A stretch of 60,613 nucleotides of DNA, taken from NCBI GenBank assembly GCA_030065855.1, contig JASJCT010000027.1, positions 1 through 60,613 on the forward strand, given 5' to 3'. The notes below the pieces were generated by a model. It worked only from the letters and a program-made list of their open reading frames with translations, searched no databases and had not been told where the DNA came from. Position 1 is the first letter of the stretch; the number at the start of each line of letters is the position of its first letter. Shown here in pieces: positions 1 to 8,627 of this stretch. Made by a program: the position numbers and the translations under genes. Source of the stretch: Myxococcota bacterium. GTDB taxonomy: Bacteria; Myxococcota_A; Polyangia; JAAYKL01.

Positions 1-15
1 CAATTGGACGTTTAA

Positions 16-160
16 AAATCCCCCTAACCCCCTTCGTCGAAGGGGGAATACCTGCTCTTGCTCCCACTAATCACTGGCGTAGCCATTGTTCATACCACTG
101 GCATGCCAGTGGTTTACTCCTTCGAATTAGGTATTCCCCTTTTGAAAAAGGGGGAGATTT
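16..160. repeat. Hairpin-rich intergenic repeat (MITE/REP-like)
   Basis: Three nested dyads sit here. CCCCCTTC-GTC-GAAGGGGG (28-46) has an 8-bp stem. ACCACTGGCATGCCAGTGGT (94-113) is a perfect 20-bp palindrome. CCCCTTTT-GA-AAAAGGGG (136-153) has another 8-bp stem. The outer parts also face each other as inverted copies (gggggaatacc near 42-52 and ggtattcccc near 130-139). Related AAAAAGGGGGAG strings recur near 44125 and 51531, so this is probably a dispersed element. It ends about 30 bases before the first gene, so it may also act as a terminator or 5-prime structure. Confidence 0.5.
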
Positions 161-192
161 AACCATTTGACAAGTCCCTGGATTGGAAGAAA

Positions 193-918
193 ATGCGGCG
201 GTTTGGTGTTATGTTGCGTATGAAACCTTGGATGCTTTTCATAGCGAGTCTCTCGATTGTCGGGAGCTGTGCCCCCAAAGCCAGTGAAAGGGAAAAAGAG
301 GCCGCACTTGCCCCCGAGCATATGCCCACTGTGACCGATGCCCGCACGGATCTGGTTCTCAGTTGGTTTGCAGACGGCGGAGCTAGCGTGGCATCATCTG
401 TTCAGGCCGTGCCTGTGGAGGCGCGGCGCGAGGTGCGGGTTCAAGATCCATCTATTCCACCAGAACACAGGGATGCCCGGTGGATTTTTTTTGCAGACCT
501 AACCAAGCCGGCGGCAGATGGGACATATCCGCTCCGGGCTGTGTTGAGATCCGATTATGAGAAAAAGAGACACATCCCAGCATCTGTCGACTCGGCAAAG
601 AACCCCGACCCCCCCCAGGCCATCTCGCCTCCCCCAGCTGGTACTGAACCACGGGTCGTCATGTACGCCACCCGCCACTGCCCAGTGTGCATTAAAGCGA
701 GGCGTTGGTTCGTCAAGCAGAACATCCCATATGTCGAGCGGGATGTGGAAAAAGACGCCCGCGCAGCAGCTGAGCTCGCAGCGAAAGGCCAGGCACAGGG
801 CGTGCCCACAAACGGGGTGCCGGTGTTCGACATCGGCGGTCGCCTCGTGCCCGGGTTCGATCCAAATGCGATCATGGCCATGCTGGCAACGGTCAAGGGA
901 TCTCCAAGACAAATATAG
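193..918 (+). CDS. Lipoprotein with C-terminal glutaredoxin-like domain
   Basis: A 241-residue protein. The N-terminus carries a hydrophobic stretch ending in VGSC, with Cys26 as the likely lipidated residue, so it is probably anchored to a membrane facing the periplasm. After a low-complexity, Pro/Ala-rich middle part, residues about 154-235 look like a glutaredoxin fold: beta strand VVMYAT, the redox motif CPVC (Cys163/Cys166), YVERDV, then GVPVF with the cis-Pro (about residue 210) and a GGRLVPGFD tail. This order matches glutaredoxin/NrdH-type proteins. It probably reduces or forms disulfides in the envelope. The start at 193 is preceded by GGAAG five bases upstream; starts at 211 or 220 are possible. 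The substrate cannot be told. Thiol-redox proteins also occur at 29 kb and 49 kb in this window. Confidence 0.8.
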   Translation: MRRFGVMLRMKPWMLFIASLSIVGSCAPKASEREKEAALAPEHMPTVTDARTDLVLSWFADGGASVASSVQAVPVEARREVRVQDPSIPPEHRDARWIFFADLTKPAADGTYPLRAVLRSDYEKKRHIPASVDSAKNPDPPQAISPPPAGTEPRVVMYATRHCPVCIKARRWFVKQNIPYVERDVEKDARAAAELAAKGQAQGVPTNGVPVFDIGGRLVPGFDPNAIMAMLATVKGSPRQI

Positions 919-1032
919 TCCAGCGACGCGCCAAACCACTGTTTCTGAGGTAAATTTATTCCAAAGGCCGGTGTGTATTGCGTTATTAATGTTTAACAGA
1001 TTGGGCATAAAGTCGGTATATCCGCAGGAGGG

Positions 1033-2361
1033 ATGAAGATGGCCGAGACCCGGGTCAGGGATAGCAGGGATAGCATTCATTTTTGGGCGGCCACTGATGT
1101 GGGCCGGGTGCGAGATCACAACGAGGACAATTTTCTCGTCGATAAGAACTTAAACCTCTTTGTCGTGGCCGATGGTATGGGTGGGCATGCAGCAGGGGAA
1201 ATCGCCTCTGCCATTGCAGTGAATGCCATGCGCGACGTGGTTCATCAGAACAAAGACCTCATCGAAGCCTATCGGGAGGGCTCTCAGATTGCCTCGTCCG
1301 CAGATGTCATCAACCTACTCGAGCACGCGGTTCAAAAGGCCTGTGCTGAGATCCACAACCGGGCCAAGCGAGAACCTGAGAAGCGGGGCATGGGCACCAC
1401 CCTCTCTGCCCTCCTGGTTATCGATAACCGGGGATTCATCGCCCACGTGGGCGACAGCCGTATCTATCTCTTGCGTGGCAGCCGCGTGGTGCAACTGACC
1501 GAGGATCACTCCCTGATCAACGAACTCATCAAGCGCGGCAGGATGAACCGAGAAGAGGCGCAGAGCTCTGGGTATAAAAACGCGGTGACCCGGGCGGTGG
1601 GGGTTTACGAGAGCGTGGATGTGGATACCATCGATTTCGACGTCCTGCCCGGAGACCAGTTTCTCCTCGCGTCTGATGGCCTGACGACTTACCTGACGAA
1701 CGATGAAATCCCACCTGTTATCACCGATAAAACAGATATCCGGGAAATTCCCGAAGCTTTTATCGAAATTGCCAATGATCGCGGGGGCAAGGACAACATC
1801 ACCAACATCGTTGTGCGCATGTTCGACCCGGATGGAAAGGCGAGCGCCTTAAAACGCGAAGTGAATCTCAAGATCGAGACGATCCGAAAGATGCCGCTGT
1901 TCAAATTTTTGGACTATAAGGAGCTCGTTCGCATTATGAACATCACGCAAATGATAGAGAAAAAGCCCAACGAAGTGGTCATTCGCGAGGGGGAGGAAGG
2001 CAAAGAGCTTTACTTGATTCTCTCGGGCCAGGTGCGTGTGCACAAGGGAGATACCGACATCGTTACCCTGACGAGCGGAGATCACTTTGGAGAAATGGCC
2101 CTCATCGACAAGGCCGTGCGCTCTGCCGACGTTACCGCAGTAAAGCCAACCCAGCTCCTCCAAATCTCTCGTCAGGATTTTTTCAAGATCATCCGCAACG
2201 AGCCCCCCCTTGCCACCAAACTGCTGTGGAGCTTCTTGCAGGTCTTGTCTGAGCGGCTTCGCGTCACCAGCGCTGATCTCTCAGACGCCAGAGAGGATCG
2301 CACCATAGAAGATTTGACAGAGGAACTCTTTGAGCTAAAGCCCGAAGCACCGCAAGAATAA
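1033..2361 (+). CDS. PP2C-type Ser/Thr phosphatase fused to a cyclic-nucleotide-binding domain
   Basis: A 442-residue cytosolic protein. The first 260 or so residues carry the PP2C metal-binding motifs in order: RDHNEDNF, VADGMGGHAAGE, GMGTTLSAL, HVGDSRIY, LASDGLT and GGKDNIT. Residues about 285-410 form a Crp-like cNMP-binding domain with GEEGKELYLILSGQVRVHKGD and GDHFGEMALIDKAVRSADV. The expected role is dephosphorylation of Ser/Thr-phosphorylated proteins, perhaps gated by a nucleotide or by the domain itself. The arginine of the phosphate-binding cassette appears to be present (AVRSADV), so true cyclic-nucleotide binding is possible. AGGAGGG precedes the ATG. The HAD gene starts directly after the stop codon. 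The Ser/Thr kinase at 19.8 kb and the FHA domain of TadA are natural partners, which is inference. Confidence 0.88.
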   Translation: MKMAETRVRDSRDSIHFWAATDVGRVRDHNEDNFLVDKNLNLFVVADGMGGHAAGEIASAIAVNAMRDVVHQNKDLIEAYREGSQIASSADVINLLEHAVQKACAEIHNRAKREPEKRGMGTTLSALLVIDNRGFIAHVGDSRIYLLRGSRVVQLTEDHSLINELIKRGRMNREEAQSSGYKNAVTRAVGVYESVDVDTIDFDVLPGDQFLLASDGLTTYLTNDEIPPVITDKTDIREIPEAFIEIANDRGGKDNITNIVVRMFDPDGKASALKREVNLKIETIRKMPLFKFLDYKELVRIMNITQMIEKKPNEVVIREGEEGKELYLILSGQVRVHKGDTDIVTLTSGDHFGEMALIDKAVRSADVTAVKPTQLLQISRQDFFKIIRNEPPLATKLLWSFLQVLSERLRVTSADLSDAREDRTIEDLTEELFELKPEAPQE

Positions 2362-3033
2362 ATGCTCTCCAACATACTTTTTGATTTAGACGGCACACTG
2401 ACAGATCCCAAAGATGGCATCACCCGCTGTATCCAGTTTTCCCTCGATCAGTTAGGGGCAGATCACAGAACGTCAGCAGCGCTCACCTGGTGCATTGGCC
2501 CGCCCTTGAGGGGATCATTTTCCAAGCTGCTGTCTACTGCGGATGACGGCATCTTGGATGCAGCCTTAGGGCATTACCGAAAGCGGTTTACCGAGGTCGG
2601 CATGTACGAGAACGCTGCCTATCCGGGTGTCGTCCCAATGCTACAGCGGATCCAGGCGGCTGGTTTTCGGGTATTTTTGGCCACTTCCAAGCCCAGGGTA
2701 TATGCCGAACAGATTCTCAACCACTTTGATCTCTCCAGGTTCTTCCACGGGATTTACGGGAGTCACCTCGACGGCCGTCTGTCTGAAAAGGAAGACCTAC
2801 TTGATCATATTATCAAATCCGAGCACTTGGTCTCCGAGCAAACCCTCATTGTCGGAGATCGGTCTTACGATATTGTCGGGGGAAAGAAACACGGCATGTT
2901 GACCGCAGCCGTTACCTACGGCTATGGCACCCATGACGAAATCACAGCAGCAAAACCGGATTTCATTTTCCAGTCTCCGGATGAAGTGGCGGCATTTGTT
3001 GCATCAGAGGGTGTCGCGAAAATGAATATCTGA
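2362..3033 (+). CDS. HAD-family hydrolase, phosphoglycolate phosphatase-like
   Basis: A 223-residue protein with the HAD motifs: motif I FDLDGTLTD at residues 7-15, with both aspartates, motif II near LATSKPR, a conserved lysine in the cap-to-core return, and motif IV VGDRSYDIVGGKKHG. The length and the all-alpha cap between motif I and II fit the Gph/PGP subfamily. It should hydrolyse a small phosphate ester; phosphoglycolate, a sugar phosphate or a nucleotide are all possible, and the sequence does not decide. The ATG follows the stop of the PP2C gene without a gap, so the two are probably co-transcribed. The convergent GGDEF gene ends 20 bases downstream. Confidence 0.8.
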   Translation: MLSNILFDLDGTLTDPKDGITRCIQFSLDQLGADHRTSAALTWCIGPPLRGSFSKLLSTADDGILDAALGHYRKRFTEVGMYENAAYPGVVPMLQRIQAAGFRVFLATSKPRVYAEQILNHFDLSRFFHGIYGSHLDGRLSEKEDLLDHIIKSEHLVSEQTLIVGDRSYDIVGGKKHGMLTAAVTYGYGTHDEITAAKPDFIFQSPDEVAAFVASEGVAKMNI

Positions 3034-3052
3034 TGGATTGCCCGCCTGTGTA

Positions 3053-3799
3053 TCAAACAAACGCTGAATCCCCGTTTGATGACGGGTGTAACAAAGCACT
3101 GACAGGGGGCATGGCCCGGGTCTTTTTGGCGGGTTTCTTCTTGTCGCGGTACATCTCAGCGTCTGCCCGGCTGAAAAGCGACTCAACTGTTGTGCCGTCC
3201 TCAGGACACGAGGCTGATCCAAAACTCAATTGCACCGGTATTTCCAAAAAGCAGTTCGCGTCTTCCAAGCGACGCCTCAACCGATCGATGAGCATGTTTG
3301 CATAAGCAGCTGTGGTATCAGGTAAGATGACAATGAATTCGTCCCCTGCCAGGCGACAGCAAATGTCCTGGGAACGCGTGTTGTAGACCAAAAATCTCGC
3401 AACCCATTTCAGAATTTCATCACCGGTCATGTGGCCGTATGTATCGTTAATCTTTTTAAAATCGTCGATGTCGATAAACAACATGGAGTAAACCGCACCC
3501 CCTACAGGGCTCTTTTTTTTGCAGGTATCTCTCATTCTCCTATCGAGGAACCGGCGATTGGGCAGGCCGGTCAAATCATCTCGATACGCCATTTGAACCC
3601 GCTCTCCAAGATCTGAATTCCGCTGGCGCAAGTCCATGTTTTCCGACCGTAGCATTGCATTTTCTCTGGCGAGTTTTTCCAGCTGATGTTTTATGCCTTG
3701 GGTCATTTCGATATTCGATCTAATTCTTCCATCAAAGAATGTTTTGGCAGTTGGCTGTTCAACGTCCCACATCGGTTTGTTTTCTGTCATTTGCTGCAT
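3053..3799 (-). CDS. GGDEF-domain diguanylate cyclase
   Basis: A 248-residue protein with no membrane segment. Residues about 35-70 are a predicted coiled coil, followed by DDLTGLPNRR and a full GGDEF domain. The active-site loop reads AGDEF (residues 151-155), a common active variant. An RxxD inhibitory I-site (RSQD, 142-145) lies five residues upstream, so product inhibition by c-di-GMP is expected. It should make c-di-GMP from two GTP. The N-terminal 35 residues have no recognisable sensor domain, so dimerisation through the coiled coil or a partner protein may control activity. The start ATG is preceded by GGGGGT. Tad pili, encoded further along, are often under c-di-GMP control in other bacteria, but nothing here ties the two directly. 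Confidence 0.9.
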   Translation of the reverse strand: MQQMTENKPMWDVEQPTAKTFFDGRIRSNIEMTQGIKHQLEKLARENAMLRSENMDLRQRNSDLGERVQMAYRDDLTGLPNRRFLDRRMRDTCKKKSPVGGAVYSMLFIDIDDFKKINDTYGHMTGDEILKWVARFLVYNTRSQDICCRLAGDEFIVILPDTTAAYANMLIDRLRRRLEDANCFLEIPVQLSFGSASCPEDGTTVESLFSRADAEMYRDKKKPAKKTRAMPPVSALLHPSSNGDSAFV

Positions 3800-4372
3800 G
3801 CTTACCCCCTGTTTTTGCTACGGCCACAGCATCGGCCGAAACTATTTTAAGCAAGAACAGTGCCAATGAAAAACCCCTTAAATTCAATATGCTTAGATTA
3901 AATTCGTCAATCCCATGACTCGAGATAATCGATGCCAGCGGTGCAAAAAATGCAGTTTTTCCTCAAATTTGCCGGCAATGCCCAGCAGGGCCCGGGTCAA
4001 TCGAGACCTGGTATTGGTTTGCACCTGGCAGGTAGGCCTTTTTTACAGTGGCACTATCATTGCGCATCAATAGGAAAATAGATTAATAAAAACAATGGGT
4101 TATTTATTTTTTTGGCCGATCCTGATGACTGTTTCTCAAGCTGGACAGGACTTGGGCGGCCCCTGGACCATATCGAGGTCGTGTTCGCATCAGCAACCCC
4201 TGTCAAAGGGCGTCAATTCCAAGACGGTTGAAATAAGAGGATAGCTGCACCCCATTTTGGTTCTGTCCCGTAATTCATCCAAGAACGTCATTCCCGCGCA
4301 GGCGGGAATCTATAATATTAAATAAATACAATATTTTACATAGGTCCCCGCCTTCGCGGGGACGACGAAAAT
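3800..4372. other. Gene-free region with two hairpins
   Basis: No credible gene is visible. Two strong hairpins lie close to the end of the patatin gene: ATTCCCGC-GCAG-GCGGGAAT (4290-4309) and GTCCCCGC-CTTC-GCGGGGAC (4344-4363), each with an 8-bp stem and 4-base loop. Similar 'cattcccgc...gcgggaat' units are widespread intergenic repeats in many bacteria. They may end transcription of the leftward patatin gene. The rest is AT-rich with no clear promoter. Confidence 0.5.
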
Positions 4373-5938
4373 TTATTCATAAAACTCGGTAAACTGGTTT
4401 TGATTGGACCATATGTTGAAGTAGGAGAGGTGTCCCAGGAGGTTTACCTGACGGGCGCTCAGATCGATAATGAAGGGGAAATTCTCAAAAAAAGTTTTGT
4501 AGTGGGGGAAGTTGCCGAATTTTCCGTCGTGGATGGCATTTTCAATGCTTTGGGGCAGGCGTTGCTCAAAGTCAGCTACCTGCTCATTGTACACCCAGAT
4601 CACGGTCACGGACCGACCACCGGCAATGCCGAAGTTGGGGTTGGCCCGCACGGTATAGGTATCCTGGAAAACCGCTGGTTTGCCGGCGTTTTTCTTTGCG
4701 ATGAGGCCCTCTACGAGCTTTTGATACTTGCCACCCGTATCCTCAAACACGTGATTGTAGGTGAAGGTTCCTGCCTTTCCAAATAGGGGCGGGATGCTAT
4801 CGGAGATATGGGTACCACCCTGTATGTCGTGCTGGGTATTGACGAAGACGATCATCTTATCCACGCGCCTGCGAAGCAAGGGCATGACGCCGAGGTTTTC
4901 CAGAATACCGCCGTCGCCGAACTCGTACTCCTTTGCCTTTGCATGCTCGCCCGCATCTGGACTGATACAAGCCGGCGCCCAATATTTAAATTCTGGAAAG
5001 CCCAAAAAGTCGAGGTGCAGCTTGTCTAGGACCTCTGCAGGCGCTGCACCACTGGTGCCCACCACATCGGACAGGGTCAGCCGATGGCGCGATTTTCCCA
5101 GCCGCACCTCAGCCACGGTGCCGTGAATGTCGTCTGGCTCTGGCGCATCCGAATCAAAGCCAAATGGCTCGACAAAACCACCCCCGATGTCCCGGCCACG
5201 GGATCCTGCCCCCTCGTGAAACCCAGATGCGCCCACGTAAAGGGGCGTGAACTCAAAGTGGATGCGCTGCTTGTCTTTATCTTTGTTTTCCGATCGCAAG
5301 ATGGTGCCGCCGGCAATGACGAACGGGCGGTGCCGATCGGTGTTTAGATAGTAGAAATCACTCGGTCTCATCTTGGGATTGCGATCGATAATCGACCCCA
5401 CAGTATCCCTGTCACAGGTGAAAAAGCGCTTTAACCCATTGAGTTGAAAGGGTGCGAGGAAAATATCCCCAATTGCCCGAGAGTAGGTCTCGTCCCCAGC
5501 GCCCTGTATGGCTGCTTTGATAAAATCATCCACTATCGATGAATGGGAGACCGCGTATGCCAAACTCTTTCGCGGGGCATGATCGAGGTGCTCAAACGTA
5601 ATTTCCTCAGGAGCCAATGCATCGCCTAGGAATAAATCATCAGCAATATCGTTGAGGAGGAATGAAAATGGGATGGCAGCCCAGGATCCACCGGACACAC
5701 ACGATATATATTTGGTCTTTTCGAGTAATCCCAGTTGCTTGAGCGCCCGCAACTGGCCCATTGTGGCCGAAGCAGAGCGCGTCCCCCCGCCTGAGAAGGC
5801 GATGCCAACGTTTTTGCGATGCCTAATATATTCGAAGTCTGCTTCGGGAAAAGAAAAATTGCCGGTCTGAGCATCCTCTTTGGAGATATTCCAGACGTTG
5901 GTGCTGACATACTTCAATCGATTTCGCATCTGTGCCAT
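4373..5938 (-). CDS. Patatin-like phospholipase family protein
   Basis: A 521-residue protein. The patatin hallmarks are present: the oxyanion loop SGGGTR (residues 49-54), the nucleophile elbow VSGGS (81-85, Ser82) and the catalytic aspartate in GDGGILENLG. The first Gly of the usual GxSxG is a Cys here. It should act as a serine-Asp dyad acyl hydrolase on lipids. It is longer than the minimal patatin domain (about 200 residues), with a large insertion between the Ser and Asp motifs. No signal peptide is seen, so it is cytosolic or secreted by another route. The start at 5938 has AGAGGGGG upstream; the longer frame to 6040 lacks this. The two hairpins just downstream are probable terminators. 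The gene stands alone between the GGDEF and HTH genes, and its substrate is unknown. Confidence 0.85.
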   Translation of the reverse strand: MAQMRNRLKYVSTNVWNISKEDAQTGNFSFPEADFEYIRHRKNVGIAFSGGGTRSASATMGQLRALKQLGLLEKTKYISCVSGGSWAAIPFSFLLNDIADDLFLGDALAPEEITFEHLDHAPRKSLAYAVSHSSIVDDFIKAAIQGAGDETYSRAIGDIFLAPFQLNGLKRFFTCDRDTVGSIIDRNPKMRPSDFYYLNTDRHRPFVIAGGTILRSENKDKDKQRIHFEFTPLYVGASGFHEGAGSRGRDIGGGFVEPFGFDSDAPEPDDIHGTVAEVRLGKSRHRLTLSDVVGTSGAAPAEVLDKLHLDFLGFPEFKYWAPACISPDAGEHAKAKEYEFGDGGILENLGVMPLLRRRVDKMIVFVNTQHDIQGGTHISDSIPPLFGKAGTFTYNHVFEDTGGKYQKLVEGLIAKKNAGKPAVFQDTYTVRANPNFGIAGGRSVTVIWVYNEQVADFEQRLPQSIENAIHDGKFGNFPHYKTFFENFPFIIDLSARQVNLLGHLSYFNIWSNQNQFTEFYE

Positions 5939-6380
5939 CAGAACCCCCTCTGTCGTTGAATGAGTAAACTCTACGGGAAAATTGGGAATCGCGTCAAGTT
6001 GAGAAAATGTGAGATGCGATACGAGAGCTAGCAAAGGCATTTATAAGTGAAAAGAGTCTTTGTTAGAATATTACTGGCTATGCAATATGGATAAAAGAAA
6101 ATAGGACAATTCGGAAAAGCACACAGCAAAGAAGTGAACAGCTTGTATAGCAAATTGTCATTATCTGAAATTATTGCTAATGTAATTATGCAAAAGCTGC
6201 CCGTTTAGTAAAATTATAAGCGTATAAATTATCAAATAGTTACCTATCCATTATGACATTACAGCGTGTCCCGATGTTTTTTTTTACATAAAAAGGGTTT
6301 TTTTATTTTGACATTCGTTAATTCATGTTGTTACTAACCACTAAATCCAAAACTTGTATCACGTTGCGGAGGTATTCACG
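5939..6380. other. AT-rich divergent intergenic region
   Basis: This 442-base region separates the leftward patatin gene from the rightward HTH gene and should hold both promoters. A perfect -35 hexamer TTGACA is at 6308-6313 facing the HTH gene, but the matching -10 near 6330 is weak. Long T-runs occur at 6279-6304. No gene is visible. Confidence 0.35.
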
Positions 6381-6908
6381 ATGCATGCTGACGATCTCTT
6401 TACCGCTTCAAAAGTGGCGAGAATCTGCTCAGTAGATCTCAAAACAATTCACAACTGGGTGGGTCGAGGTGTCATAGACTCCTTTAAGACCCCGGGGGGA
6501 CATTTGCGTTTCAAGCGTAAGGACATACTCGATTTTCTGTCCCGTTACAGTTACCCCATTCCCGAGGGGTTGGCTCCGTCCAAACGGCGTATTGCGATTC
6601 TTGCCGAGGATACGGTATTGCAACCGCTCAAGCGGTCCCTATCCCGGGAGTACGAGGTTGATGCGTATTCCGATAGTGTGGATGCGCTATTGGCCATTGG
6701 CGGTCAACAACCCGATCTGTTCCTTGTTAATACTGACTTAGGAATGGATTTTCTACATGTCATTAAGCGACTCAAAGCGCTTAAAGAAGAAATGCCAGTC
6801 GTCGCTTTCGGGGACAATGACGTGGGGACGGAATCTGTCGATTTTATTCCATCAGAGGGTGTGAAGAAAATACGGCAGCGGGTATCGTCTATTTTAGATA
6901 AGAAATAG
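6381..6908 (+). CDS. HTH (MerR/excisionase-type) DNA-binding protein with a degenerate receiver-like domain
   Basis: A 175-residue protein from the ATG at 6381, which follows GCGGAGG. Residues about 5-55 form a helix-turn-helix of the MerR/BldC/excisionase type (ASKVARICSVDLKTIHNWV, then a wing TPGGHLRF). Residues about 70-172 look like a response-regulator receiver: RRIAILAED in place of the acidic-pair strand, PDLFLVNTDLG in place of the phosphoacceptor strand, and PVVAFGD. The phosphoacceptor Asp position seems to be Asn, so phosphorylation is unlikely. The order HTH first, receiver second is the reverse of ordinary response regulators. A second protein of the same layout is encoded at 32580-33278. 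Probable role: transcription control through a non-phosphorylated receiver. The signal and targets are unknown. Confidence 0.75.
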   Translation: MHADDLFTASKVARICSVDLKTIHNWVGRGVIDSFKTPGGHLRFKRKDILDFLSRYSYPIPEGLAPSKRRIAILAEDTVLQPLKRSLSREYEVDAYSDSVDALLAIGGQQPDLFLVNTDLGMDFLHVIKRLKALKEEMPVVAFGDNDVGTESVDFIPSEGVKKIRQRVSSILDKK

Positions 6909-6914
6909 GACGTC

Positions 6915-7853
6915 TCAACATTTAATAATTCGATAGCAGTGGTGGACCTTGTTATCGCGAAAGTCATAAGGAAGTGTCTTGGGGGAGATGTCTTCTACCA
7001 CAACACCGTGGATTTGCTCGCCCAAGAGTTTAAACTTTCTGTAATTGGTCGAAAAATAGATCACTGCCCCATTTCGGCAAAGCGAGATGGTTTTATTGAG
7101 CAGTGCTGCGTGATCCCGTTGAATTTCGAATTTAGCGCGCATTTTTTTGCTGCGTGACACGGTCGGGGCATCGACAACGACCAGGTCGTACTTGGATCGG
7201 TGACCGGTGCGCGCAGTGAGAAACCCAAATACATCCGCGCAGATAAACCGATGCTCCCGTCCATTGAAGCCATTTAGGGCCATGTTTTCCGCTGCCCACC
7301 TCAAATACGAGGGCGATAGATCAACGGAAGTGGTCGTTGCAGCACCACCGCCTGCAGCGTAGACAGAAAATGCCCCCGTGTATGCAAATAAATTGAGAAA
7401 GTGGCTGCCCTGTGCTGCATCGCCGACGCGCTTGCGGGTCCTTCTGTGGTCTAAAAACAAACCGGTATCCAGATAATCAGATAAATTCACAATGAATTTA
7501 TAGCGATGCTCCCGCACAACCCGCCGCATGCCCTTGCTGCTCAGTTTTTCATATTGCGCGCCGCCTTTTTGGCGCTGTCTGATCTTTATGGCCACCTGAT
7601 CCCTTGGAATGTCTAGCATCGCGGCAATGGGATGGATGAGCGCCTCGACCTGATCGATGACATCGGGCGCACCGGCCCGGTGATACACGGCAATGTGGAG
7701 GGATTTTTCATAGAGGTCGATTGCCAGGGGCAATTCTGGCATATCCCTGTCGTAGATGCGATAACAGCCGATTCCCGCCTGCCTGGCCCAGGGTGCGAGG
7801 CGTCTCAGATTTTTTTCAACCCGATTGCGCAGGCTTTCAATAAGGTGATCCAA
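6915..7853 (-). CDS. RlmK-like class I SAM-dependent methyltransferase
   Basis: A 312-residue protein resembling the C-terminal (RlmK) half of RlmKL and the RlmI family. It has NLFAYTGAFSVYAAGGG (SAM-binding motif I), SVDLSPSYLRWAAENMALNG, a central VVVDAPTVSRSKKM (the catalytic D-P-P-T-F-like motif with Ala for the first Pro) and a terminal beta hairpin. The family methylates 23S rRNA; RlmK makes m7G2069 in E. coli. Here the THUMP/RlmL half is absent, so it is a stand-alone RlmK-type enzyme. The likely start is TTG at 7853 with AGGA four bases upstream, directly behind the YugP-like gene, so the two are probably co-transcribed. The exact rRNA target is inference. Confidence 0.75.
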   Translation of the reverse strand: MDHLIESLRNRVEKNLRRLAPWARQAGIGCYRIYDRDMPELPLAIDLYEKSLHIAVYHRAGAPDVIDQVEALIHPIAAMLDIPRDQVAIKIRQRQKGGAQYEKLSSKGMRRVVREHRYKFIVNLSDYLDTGLFLDHRRTRKRVGDAAQGSHFLNLFAYTGAFSVYAAGGGAATTTSVDLSPSYLRWAAENMALNGFNGREHRFICADVFGFLTARTGHRSKYDLVVVDAPTVSRSKKMRAKFEIQRDHAALLNKTISLCRNGAVIYFSTNYRKFKLLGEQIHGVVVEDISPKTLPYDFRDNKVHHCYRIIKC

Positions 7854-7859
7854 TGGGTC

Positions 7860-8558
7860 CTAGTCGTCACTGCTGCCGCCGATGATGCCCAACCGCAAGA
7901 GATAATAGAGCAGGGTGAGTATGGCCGTAAGTGCACCTGCAACATATGTCATGGCTGCTGCGGAAAGCACTTTTTTAACACCGACACTATCTGAAGCAGT
8001 TGCTAATCCAAGGTGCTCGAGTTCGTGCTTGGCACGGGCGGACGCGTCAAACTCAACCGGCAGGGTGATGAGCTGAAAAGCAACCGTTCCGGTAAAGAGA
8101 ATGACCCCGAGGTAAACCATGCCGGTCATTTGGAGCAGGAATCCCCCGATCATGATGATCCAGGGGGCGTAGGAACCGATCCGGGCGATCGGCACAGCTG
8201 CAGAGCGCAGGGCCAAGGGCGCGTAATCCTTGGCGTGCTGAATGGCGTGACCCACCTCGTGGGCAGCCACTGCAATGGATGCGACAGACGGCAGCTGATA
8301 CACATCCGGCGACAAGCGAACCGTTCGCGTCCTCGGATCGTAGTGATCGGACAAGGCGCCCCCGGTTTCCACCACGTCCACATCGTTGATATTGTTCCTG
8401 CGCAAAATCTCCCGGGCCACTTGTGCACCTGTCATGCCTCGGGACGCCCGGACCTTACTGTAACGGGCAAAATTCCCCTTTACTTTTATGGCAGCCCAAC
8501 CAGCCAGAATAAAGCCGGGTGCGAGGATTACAAAATACATGGGATCAAACATCATCAT
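7860..8558 (-). CDS. YugP-like zinc-dependent membrane protease
   Basis: A roughly 232-residue membrane protein with the arrangement of the Zn_peptidase_2 (YugP) family: an N-terminal hydrophobic helix, a soluble part with SDHYDPRTRTVRLS, the zinc motif AHEVGHAIQHA, then several membrane helices, FDASARA with a likely third ligand, and a C-terminal membrane segment ending in GGSSDD. It should be an integral-membrane metallopeptidase; its substrates are unknown across the family. The start region contains GTG ATG ATG ATG in a row; AGAGG upstream favours the first ATG (8558). It is followed closely by the RlmK-like gene. Confidence 0.85.
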   Translation of the reverse strand: MMMFDPMYFVILAPGFILAGWAAIKVKGNFARYSKVRASRGMTGAQVAREILRRNNINDVDVVETGGALSDHYDPRTRTVRLSPDVYQLPSVASIAVAAHEVGHAIQHAKDYAPLALRSAAVPIARIGSYAPWIIMIGGFLLQMTGMVYLGVILFTGTVAFQLITLPVEFDASARAKHELEHLGLATASDSVGVKKVLSAAAMTYVAGALTAILTLLYYLLRLGIIGGSSDD

Positions 8559-8627
8559 CACGGCACCTCTTTTACGAGCCCAATGTAGTCACTCGGGCGT
8601 AGGAGTCAATCATTGGCTGCTAAGCGC

